Shown here piece by piece: positions 46,660 through 58,300 of a DNA stretch of 64,000 nucleotides. Where the stretch lies: positions 18,211,001 to 18,275,000 of the forward strand of contig NC_092186.1 of NCBI RefSeq assembly GCF_043641665.1, read 5' to 3'. The stretch is from Enoplosus armatus. Lineage: Eukaryota > Chordata > Actinopteri > Centrarchiformes > Enoplosidae. The position numbers and the translations under genes are program-made. Every line of letters starts with the position of its first letter. Positions within the stretch are counted from its first letter, which is position 1. The notes beneath the pieces were generated by a model that saw only the letters and a program-made list of their open reading frames with translations, had not been told where the DNA came from and made no database searches.

Positions 46660-49600
46660 TGTAAGGAGATGATGGATGATGGATGAGGGCCTTACCTCTC
46701 CCCAGGGGTTTGATTGGTGGTTATAACAGATTTTAGACTGTTTGACCCTGCTTAGCCCACAGTTAGATCATCACTTTAGATCCAGACAGTCTTCATCTCC
46801 TCCATCTTATTCTCAGATGGAGGAGCTGTGTACTGAATAACCTGTCCTTGAAAGTTCAGGTTGACCCCTTAATAGGCGATTTTATGCCATTAGTAACCAT
46901 TTGCATCACCTGCTGCTCACTCACTGTTACTGTCTCTGGATAATAAATAAAAATGTTATAAGATCCTTCATAAGCAGAAAGAATAGGATTGGAATAGAAA
47001 TACAGTTTGAAAATCAACAGGGTTGCAACAAATTGTTTTATAGGTATGTGTTGAGCTCTTATCATAAATGTTTTTGTTTGACTACAACTCTTTTTGTGTA
47101 GGTATTAGTCCTATATTGATATCCATCAGTTTATTTTCCTTTTGAAGAATAATTATAATATAACTAATGTATTGTAAGTGGTTTACAGACACCATATGGC
47201 ATAGAAGACACAATAATCACGATGGAGAGGGAAGGCAAAGATGAAAGTCAAATACCAAGCTGAGATACTGTATATATAATTGCTCTACTAATGTTTGTTT
47301 TACATGTGGTGGGTCCTTTTAAATATATATTAGAATCTACTTCTCATTGGTATTTCTGATTATACTGGATCTATAGAAACAGAATGATCATGATGGTATA
47401 CGCACAGGATCCCTCAAGATATACACTGCAGTATTTCTTCACTATCACTATCCAAATGTTATACTGAGTGGGATAGACATACACACAATATGTAGTGTTT
47501 TTGATCATGGATCTTTTCTGCAGTCCACTATCTGATCGGTCAGTGCTCTTTTGATTACATGACAGACAAGCCAAGCATGTTAGCAGTTAGAAACATTAAG
47601 ATGATCTCCAACCTTTAGCAGATCTATATTTTTCTTTCCTGCAACACATCAAAAGAGTCACATCAGTGCTGTGATATCAGTTTCAAAGGCAGTCCATCCA
47701 CTGGCAAATAGATACAACTGATCAACTAATAAGTTGTATATTCGATTGCATCAGTTGTGTTCCTCTGATGGCATCAGACTCTTACTGGTGATTCAAATTA
47801 CCATTCAGAGAGCTGCGACATTAATCAAATCAGGAAAATCCAAGAAAGCTACAACTGATCTTTTCATCCTCTTGCTGCCTGTATTTTTTTATTTTGGGGG
47901 TTTCAGTACAAAGCGGCTGTATTTCCTCACGAGTCATGGCTCGCCATTGAAGTTGAGCACTTGCCAGCCACTTTGACTGGCACTCACATTTGGCTCTTTG
48001 ATGCTTCTAGGTAGTGTGGGAATTAGCTATTAACTGAGGCAAGCCTCTCCTCTTTTGGAATCAGCTTACACCGTCAGTGGATAGCTGACAGTCTGGTCAC
48101 ATTTATGCAGTGGGATTGTTATTTGGTGTCTTTTGGCTACTGTAGGTTTTTAGCTGATGCTCTTCTCTTTAGCGACAATAAGATATATTTCCTGATTTTG
48201 TAAATCAGCGCAATTCACAGTTATGTTACAACACATCCACAGTGAACGATTGTGATTTAGGGACACTTTGAACATGCCTATAGAGTGCTGCAGGGACGGT
48301 GTATTTATGTAGGCCAACCCGGAAATTAGCATCGCCCTGGATCCCTCGACAAAAGGCCAATACGGTTTTTCCATTGGATTTGGGAATATTGCAGAAAATA
48401 TACTCTGCGGCAAACAAAAGTTTATGATACTTAAATGTTTTGTTTAGCAAGATAATCTTCACTTATGAACACCACTTTTATGATTTTTTAAACGTAAATG
48501 CAATCGCCAGAAGTAAAAAGCTACTGTTAGGCTATAAACTGACTACAACATGGTCACATGACTTCAATGCCACCACCACTAGTAAGAGAATATAGATAGA
48601 TAGATTTTAGCCATTTAGCCACTTGTTAGCAACCTTTTTAAGACCCGAAAAACCATTAAAATTCACAAGTGGTGTAATATATTTACTGACGTAGTTTATG
48701 TTGTAGAACAAAATCTCTTAAGCTTGTGTTAACCACAGACCTTATTTCAGGCATCCTACCAAAAACCCATTGACTTTGAGAGGAGTGTGAAAATGCTAAC
48801 TAATTTCTGGGTTTTAGGACTCATTTCTGCTGCACTCTATTGATGCGCACATTAGAGGTTGTTAGAGGAATCAAACCTGCATACATTAAACTCTATTTCT
48901 TTAGATGAGTGACCAGCAAAAGCCTACGATACACACTCAAAACTCCACATTACACCAAACATAATTTCAGGGTTGTTTGGGCTGTGTGGGCTGCTTTTCT
49001 TGCGCTCTCGATAACACGCAGGTTCTCACACTTTGATCTCACAGCTGTCATGTCTTTCCTTGTATTACTAATCGCATTACTAACTAATCTCACTAACAGG
49101 TATGTCTTTGTTGTTGTTTTTTTCTTTTTCTGTGCTGCTGCAGTCTCCAACCAAGTGGTACATGAAGCTTGTGCCTGTAAGTCAACTAATCAGTGCTACG
49201 CTCTTTCATCCATGTATCCATAGTGACCGTCTCTACTCCCTTCTACCCCTCACTCTCTTGATTGCCATCATTTTGTCCCACATGTGCGTCAACCTGTGAC
49301 TTCACTGTTACATAAACACAGCTTTTCTCTCTCTCCCCGTTTTGATGAACAAGTGTTCTCTTGTGCTCTGTCCATGTGATTTATTGTGCAGCAAAAATAC
49401 GAGAAGAAATTATGAAAATGTAGCTGTAACTGTTTTTCATCAAGATAAAGCAGTAGAGTGTGGATGACAGGATAAATCAGTTCTTCTTTATTCTCTACAG
49501 TCTATGAACTGCAGTTTAGTATATGGTTAAGTTGATCTCTAACAGGCTTCCTTGTATTTGCTAATGTGAAGGTCCTTGTTAGGGGACTAGACATCCTTGG

Positions 49601-52600
49601 GGAATCACTGAAGGGGTCCTAAGGGATTAGTCAAAAAAATGAAAAAAGAATCATTTTATTAGAATTTAATTTCAGAGATGGGATGTCTGGGAGCGTTTGG
49701 CATGAAATTGTTTCAGAGTCCCTGTGTCAGCTACCACTGTAGACCCTTTTGTAACATTGTCTCTTTTCACCTCAACAATTGTGTGTGTTTTAGTGGAAAG
49801 TCATCTTTATATTCATGCCACTGGGCTGCACATTGATATGGCAGTTTTGACAGCTTTTCATTAAGCATGCTGTCAATATGTAGAGAATAATGATTTGGTA
49901 TTATACCATTAGGACTGACAAAGATCACAACATCTGGAAAAATAATCAGTGAGTCACTTCAGTTGTATTTGTGCAGCACTGATATTTACCATAGTGGGTT
50001 TTGTTCCCTCTCAGTGAGCTCACTGTGACAACTTTTAAACCATTTTACTACACACTCTGTAAGGCTCCAGAGTCGTTCAGTTACCTTCACACATGATTAA
50101 AACTAATGAAGCCTCGCAGTGTTTGTTGCTGCTTTAAAGATACAATAAAGATACAGCTGTTGTGTGATGGTTGCACCTTTATGCATGACTAATTTTTCAG
50201 CTGTAATTAATGATTGAAAAAAGAAACAATAGTACAAGTCTGGCCCGATAGATACTGTAGATGTATGCAGGGTAGTGTTGCACAATCCAATGTGGTTTAT
50301 AGGTACGTATTGTATGTTATGCAGGCTCGCTACAGGAAGGAGCAGGCCTCGACCCAGCCGGTTCCCTGGATCCCCCCGGTGGACAACCTGCTGAAAGACA
50401 GCACGGACGGCTCGGCCCTCGGTGCTCTGCTGCACTTCTACTGCCCTCAGCTGCTATCATTGGACGGTAAGGAGCTTACAGTTAGTGTGGGCTGAAGTAA
50501 GAGTTGCGTGTATTGAATTGGGGCAGGACGTCTGCAGGTCCTGCAACATAGTACAAGGTGGCCATAATTTATCAGCAGGAGTTTAAGAGCTCTGTTGATG
50601 AAGAAAATGTGCTGAATATGCTGAATGTTTCCAGCTTTTAAAAGTTTCTGGTCCTTAAACCGTTTCTTCCCATTGAAACTGAAACATCTGTTTTCAGAAC
50701 ATATTTCAACTACATGCTAAAAAAGCTCATTTTCAAACCAAATAAGCAAATAGCTGAGCTCTGATTCTCTCTTTTTACATACTTTGTTTTTATTCCTCAC
50801 AAAATCTGAAACGATATTATAATTGAATTTTTAAAACGTGTAGTTACACTGTTTGCGGTTAGATTTGTGTACTTTTGTCCCCTGTCCCTGAATGGCTCAT
50901 TCAATCGAACAGAGATCAGTCACAAACAAAAGATGCAACATAATCACATCACTTTGATGAAGTGTGTTGATAGTGGGCCCAACAATTACACCCTCATATA
51001 CAACACATATCCACACACACAAGCATTCAGTTTAACTGAAACATCACAGGGACAAAAGATCAATCACTCGACACTGATTACTCTTTAAATGTGTTAAGAC
51101 ACAGTTCCACCCACAGTCACGATTGGTCAGTCATTCACAAACCATTGTGCTTTAACACCTCAGCAGTTCCTCACTAAAAGATCCTCAACATTGTACTTTA
51201 CACACTGCACTCATCTCTGATCTGTACCCTGAAAACCACTGAGGTGTGTGTTATAACCAGAACGGGCCAGAACCCCTTCAATCATCAAATTCGTACTGAC
51301 GCCACAACACACCTGATGGCTCCCTCTGCCCTCCCAGATGTCTGTCTGAAGGAGAGCATGACGTTGGCTGATCGGCTGTACAACCTGCAGCTCATACAGG
51401 ACTTCTGCAAAGACAACCTGAACAGCTGCTGCCACTTCAGCCTGGAGGACATGCTCTACGCCTCCTCCACCATCAAGGTACTGCTCAAACCTGGCTGCAT
51501 TCAACACAGAGGTTTGGAGTTTCACTTCCAAAATGAGACATATGCTATGACAAATGAAATACTTTGACCCTCACTTCTATATCAAACCATTTATCGTGCT
51601 TGTCAGTAAGTTACTTTAAGTCTCTGACTAACAAAACGATGGATCTTGCACAGACTGTTGCCTCTATTTTAGAGTTATTTAACGTAGCAGTTGTTTTATT
51701 TTTTCCAAATGTACAGAATGTTTTTATTGCCCGTCATGAGAGTGTGCATTTTGAGAAGCTGAGAAGTTGATTGTTGCTCGTAAATTGAGCTCAATTATCA
51801 TTTTAAAGGCTTTCAGTTCTTTCTAGTCAAAAACACGCTCATGTCACAGAATAGAAATCCGTGGAGTGACTTGATGCCAGTATTGTGATACTGATCCTGT
51901 TTGGTTGGTGTCCAAAGCTTCTCCCTGCAAACCCATTCTCCCCTCTGAAATTGCTTTTGCAGTTAGTGTGTAATAGTCGTTACAGTCTTGGAGAAATATC
52001 TGTCAGAATTCAAACTGCTGAACTACTGACTTGTTGAAACTTAGTCTTTGAAATGTGTCCAGTGTGTGCCAGCAGGAAGAAGAAATGCCAGTGGTAGTTA
52101 CCAGAAAAAAAAATTCAAGTGGTGGTTCTTTTTTAAGAACCTAGGAGATGTCAGGTCTTAGTTTGTACATTTACAAGATTACAGACAAATCAAGTTGTAC
52201 TTAAGTAAATGATTGTTTCCATAAACTGATACAAATCCTCTATGTGTTAATTCATTCATGAGGTTTTCGACAGAACAGATTAGAAAACCATATGTTGTGG
52301 TGTCCACTGAGAAAGGCTAAATGAAACAGGAGAAATGAGCAGCTCTGTAAGCCAGTGTGGTGAGTCATGCTGTGGAAAAAGCATTTAATCCAAACTATCT
52401 GTCTTCACCAACCACAAGCCTGGAGAGCTGCTCTCACCCTGCCCTCCCAGCATGTCTGCATGTGTTTTTTCATTCTTTCCTTGTCTTTCTTTGTTAATTT
52501 CCTGTTTTAATTTCCCCTCTTTTTCATTTCTTCCTTTCCTAATTTCCTTCTCCAATTTCCTTCTCTAACTTGCTCTCCCTGTCTTTCTTTCTTTCTTTCT

Positions 52601-55304
52601 TTCTTTCTTTTTTCATTTTGTTCAATTTGTGTTTCATTCTGTGATTTTTCTAGTTTTCTCCCATCGTACTTTGTCTCTCTGTTTCTTGACCTCTCTCAAT
52701 CAGTCGTTTTCTTTCCCTCGCTGACTCTTACTCTCGATGTTAATCAGAACCCTTAATTGTTTTCAATATAAAAGATAGAGATGACACAATGCTGGATTGC
52801 TGTCCTGTCCAAAACTGGAAGAGAGTGCTGTTCTTACAAGTACTACACAACCTTTGTGTAGGTCTACTCTTCATGTAGTTTCAGCTTCAGGTTGTGTCAC
52901 TGCAGCTAGGGCTGCTAGTGGTTGTTAACAGCTCTTATTCTTGTCCTTATCGTTCTCTTATCCCGTTCTTGCTCAAAGCCAGTGTTTATAGGAAAAGCGA
53001 TCTTAGAGTTTAAGAAACAGTTGCTACATTCATGCACCGTGTGGGTGTGCATGACTAATATTATATAAATGTAAAAGGTGTGTGTTGGCTCTAAAACATA
53101 TCTAGTTCTAGTTTTGTTTTCTAATTGTGTTCATATATGTTTTTTTGTCGGCGCAGATTACCTTTTCTTCAAATAGCCACAGTGGCTGCTGGAGTCCACA
53201 ATTCTCACAACATCCCAAAACAGCGACTCCCACTATTCTGCCACACTAAAGGCACAGTGTCTGCCACAAAAGACAGTGTACTACAATTTGTCTGGTGGTT
53301 TGGTGTAACTTTCCATCCGTGCTGTGTGTTTGTTTTTGTGTTTGTCCCTGATGTGTCCATCTCAGTGTGTTTTGCCTGAGAGCTGCATAAGCAGTAAAAA
53401 GGTTGATGTGTCTGGATGACTTTGACTCTGCCTCAGCATGTCCTCTGACGGAGAATTGTTGTTCTCAGCACAGACTGAGCACAGGTCACTATAAGGACAA
53501 ACATCAGTAGTGCCCCCCAGTTTGAGAACCACTGGTCTAAACTGACTGAACATCAGCTTTCAAGCCACCTTTAACTTCAAAACATGCTGTTTGCAGGGCA
53601 GTTGTTGCTATGATTCCATCCGGCTGTTGAGAGCGTTTTACACACACTAACTTAAATATAATAGTAAGCTGACTTTCTAGACACGTGTCGTTCATCCAAA
53701 ATACTTTTGTAATAGTAATGTAAATAATCTTTCAGTATATAAACAGAGTTTTTTGTTCTTGCAAATCCTATTTCTTGCTTCCATCTGAAACTAAAAGAAA
53801 GAGAAAAAGTAGAAGAATTTCATGTCATTCAGCTATGCCGAGATGTGAAAATAGCAATGCAGGTGCTCAGTAACAGAATCTCAACAGTAATAAATATTTG
53901 TAATAATATTATAGTAATATATATATAAAACATTATAAATCAGGAATACAGCACTCGTGAGATGGACAACATGAAAACGTTATCTCACACTCCAAGCCGC
54001 ACAAAACTCACACACATCGACTAAACACACAGCATCAAAAAAGAAAAAACTGAGTTGTGTGAACCAGCCAGTAACAGTATTTTGCTGACACTGATTTCAT
54101 GAGGGATAAAAAAAAAATCCCAGCAGGGCAGAGTTATTGCCTGAGAGCAGCGGTGCAGCCAGAAGTGCACACAGAACCAGTTAAACTCAGTAACCTTGAC
54201 CCAGTTTCCAGGCAGTCACACCCTCAGTAGCTGTACGTCGTCGCCCGTCATACTAATAGAGACCTTATTATAGAGATTGAGCCGAGACATTCGAGGGGAG
54301 GGGAAGTGAGAGAGGTGTTGATGTGGAAGAAAATGGAAACAGGAGAGAAGAGACGAGAAGTAGCGATAACACCAACAGAGAGTCTGAAACGGTTAAAGAG
54401 GAGATGGAAGAGACTGTGGGGGGGGGGGGAGAGAAAGAGGGACAGCATCTGTTGGGAACTTGATAATGTGTTTAGACATGCCCATCTCTGAAGCACACAC
54501 ACACCCTGACACATATCATAATTAGCTGAAAGTTTTGCTGTACTAATCCTTCCACCAGATGTGATTTAGATCTGATCCATTTAGAATGAAGAACATAAAA
54601 CTATACGCAGGACAATTTCTGAATTATGATTGAACCACATGGAAATGCGGCCTTGTATGTTATTAGGGCTGCAACTCATTAATATTTTTATCATTGATTA
54701 ATCTGCCGATTTCTAGTCTTTTCTATAAATTGTCAAAAAATGCCTATTATAATTTCCCAGAGCCTAAGATAGCATATTCAAATGTCTTGTTTTGTCCAAA
54801 CAACAGTCTAAAAACCATAGATATTTAGTTAACTATCATGTATAACAAGGAAAAGCTAGAAATCCTGGAACAAGGGAATGTTGTGTTATTTTTGCTTGAA
54901 AAATCGATTATCAAAACTACTTGCTGATTAATTTTGTGTCGATCAATGAATCAACAAATAGACAAACTGTCTCAGCTCTAATGTCAAAGTTAATAAGTAA
55001 ATATTCAAATGAGATACAGGTCATAAATTTGACTGCTTGGCTGAGCAGCATTAACATGGAGGACATCAAGACACAGAAATGGAAAGAAAGACAAAACCTG
55101 ACAAATAAGTGTAAAAGGAGACGCCTCAGTTCTCAGTTTAAACATGAGGGCTAGACTGTAGCTGGTGTGGGTGAAACACATTAATAGATATTATCAGACA
55201 TCAAAAGAAATCAGTCTATATGTGCAGAAAATTGGAATTGGGCATGAAGCTTCACAGCCTGAACATTTGACAGCTGAGTGAGTGTCTTCATGCCTGCGCG
55301 CGTG

Positions 55305-55366
<62 letters not shown>

Positions 55367-58300
55367 AGTCTGTCTGGCATCTTTGTTTCAGAATCCATGT
55401 GCTTCTTTGTGGCAGCACTGCACACAACATCACCAGAGTTAAGGGTCTGTTCTTTTTCCTCTCAAGGTACCGCAAGACTCGGGGGGGAAAGTCTACATAG
55501 AACACTACATTTTGTATGTTTGGAGAAGACAGGATCAGTCCACTTTATATTCAGTATATAGTCTCTATAAGCAACAATAGACTAGCCTTCAGTACCCAAC
55601 CCCCAAAGCCATAGGATGCACACATTACTTAGGGCTATTCTTTCCTAATGGACACCAGGCTAGTAAATCACATCAACCCACTCCCATTTACTGGCTCTTC
55701 ATTTAATTAATTCACAGTACATCTAAATTACCATCTGTGGATCCAAAAAGGAGAAATTAAATTCACCAGCTTTGAGCTTTTGCCAGCGTTTGCTGCTTCT
55801 TTACCAGGAGGTTTGTAGCAGACATGCTGAGGCTGCCCTGAGGAAGACAATTAACACTCTTAACTGTAATTCATAAGCTGCCTCTTTAACATGGCTTTAA
55901 GTTGATCGATCATTTGTCATCATTTGATATCAGCAATGAATGATTTATGTTTTTAATGTTTGTAAATATATTAAACACAGACTGGGTTCTCTGTTTGATT
56001 TAAAGATACTGAATTGCATTGCAGTTGAGTGATTTGCAGTGAGTGTTGCACTAGGATAAGCCTGCAGATAAGAGTGCAAGGATCATGTGACGTTCAAGTG
56101 GTGATTGTTCAGTGTCATAATTTAGCCAATTTTTGCAGTGTAGTTCTTAACTTGAAGTGTTGGTGTCTCATGTCTGTGTGGCCACTTTAGAAATGTTTGC
56201 ATGGAAGTTCATTATTCTTCTTTTAGAAATATAACACAAGCCCAGGTTTTTCTTAGCAACTCTGGGCAGCCTGATAAACTTGGCTGTAAATCAAGAGAGT
56301 GGGTTTTCCAGATTGGAGTGAGTCTGTCTGGCTGCGGGACCTAGATCCTTTAATCAACCCTCTGGCCCAATGATTGTTGACATTAATGCCCAGTGAATGC
56401 TCAGTGCGTGCCTAGAGTCCTGCGGGGTTGAATGTCATTTGTAGGGTGTTTATGTGTGACCTGCTGTGTGTGTTTTTATGCATGCACACCCTTGTCATTG
56501 CAAGTGCATTTAAACGTTACACCGTTCATATGTGAGTTCATGCATGTGCAGTACATGCGGAGTGGGGGGGCTGTTTGTGCCCATCGCTGTAGAGTGGATT
56601 ATCTCCCTCCACCCCCACCTCCCTCAACCCCAAGCTCTCTTCTAGTAATCACCAATCAGGTTCCTGTTTTCATCCTGAGAGTGACACACTCTGACACTCA
56701 AATCTCCAAACAGACCAATCTGGCCAACACTGCAGACCTGGCAGAGGTAGCAGTACCAGTCAGTGGGGAGTTACACGTAGTGGTGGTGGTGCGGCAGTTG
56801 GTTGTTTGGGGATCTCTGTGAGTGTGTGTGACTGCTGACTGGTGGTATTAAGCGATAACACTCACACCTGGTGTGTCAGTAGTAGTCAGACGGGCAGATG
56901 GGAAGAGAGAAGTCAGGCTGGGCTTTCTGCCACCAATCTCGGCTGGGCTCTCGGCTGGGCGGACGATAGGAGATCTTTGTCTCTCTCTATTTCTTTCCTT
57001 CTTTCTTCTTCTGCTCGTCTTAACCCACTGAGGAATGCTTCACATGCTGAACATACCTGAAGGTAACCAGCACTCTGGTATTTGACTAGCTGTTTGTTAC
57101 TAATTCTATGTTAAATGCTATTTAACCCCAGTCATAAGAAGGGCAAATGAAAAGATGTCCTTTAAGAGGAAAAGATGAAAGTTTTTAATTTGCTGACAAA
57201 AAACTGTTCAGTTTGCATGTAAAGTTGATAATTCAATATTTTTCTGCTTTACTTTAATTGCTTTGGTAACCTTGTGACTACAGCGTTTCACACCTAGATT
57301 CTGTCATAGCAGCCCACCTTTTCACACGTTTGTAGCTATGCTTTCTATCATGTGAGGTAAAAACACAAAGGACTCCAAAAAAACGTAAAATGCTGCAGTA
57401 ACACCCAAGAGAAACCACTGCTACTGGTGTTAATTGCCTCTGCCCCTCCTGGTGTGCTTTTGGGCTGTAGTTGGGGGGCTTAAGGGGTGTATGTATGATG
57501 TGTGTGTGTGTTTGCTGGTGTGTGCTTGGTGGAGCAAAATGTTGCTGATGAGGTGAATCAGGTATCTTTAGAGCTGATCCATGCAGCATTGTCTTTGTCT
57601 TGAGACCATAGACTGAGGGCGGGGAGGGGGCGTGTTTCCTCAAGGTCGTCCCTGCTTCACCACACTCATTTTGCATATGTATGCGTGTGCATGTGTGCAT
57701 TTGTAAGTGAGTGCCGGCATGTTCACTGTAAAAGCTGCCCAATTTGGCACGATAATTGACTCAGTATTGATTCTTGAAATATGTGAAAGTGGAAAGTGTG
57801 GAGTGTTTAAAAAGTTGTTATTTAGCTGATGATGGCACAAATCTTGACCTCATTAAAAATGCAGTGTTTGGACTGAATATGAGATTGGGGTTGTTCAGTG
57901 TCAGCCATACTGGTTGAACCATGTGGTGTTTTGAGTAATGTCTGTTAAAGGCTACATGTTTTACCTCTGTTATACAGTGCAGCTCTAACAGACACATTTG
58001 TTCTTTAAGAACAAGTGTAGTAGTCATTCATAGTCCACACATTTTTCCTTTGTTGTAAGGAACATGTAACACAGGGAAATTGGATATTTTTGCAGTGCAG
58101 TGTCCTTAAGCAGTTTGACCTCCCACTGTATGGTGACCTGATTCAGACATGGACACGACCTGGCACACACACACAATCTGATTCAGGTTGACTAGTGGAT
58201 TGCATGCTGGTAATTGAGATCAGAAAAAAATAGCTGACCTCTATTTTATAAATTAGGTTAATGCCTTAATCACTCCTTTCTACTACCACAGGTAATATTG

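Larger units (their letters stand above)
42805..49143 (+). other. CAMSAP2 intron 4
   Basis: 6.3 kb. It holds TG repeats at 43364-43407, 44832-44848 and 46595-46658, a CA repeat at 44953-44971, an RFX-like motif at 44293-44306, and a CpG-bearing patch near 45198-45222. No recognisable gene. Confidence 0.6.

Noticed and set aside
46595..55365. Short-unit repeats considered as a CRISPR array or other prokaryote-type system
   Set aside because: They are simple dinucleotide microsatellites. The window is vertebrate nuclear DNA with spliced genes, so no CRISPR, operon or phage feature applies.
56432..56821. 129-codon open frame on the plus strand in CAMSAP2 intron 7
   Set aside because: Low-complexity Cys, Pro and Val runs from biased DNA, and no family resemblance.
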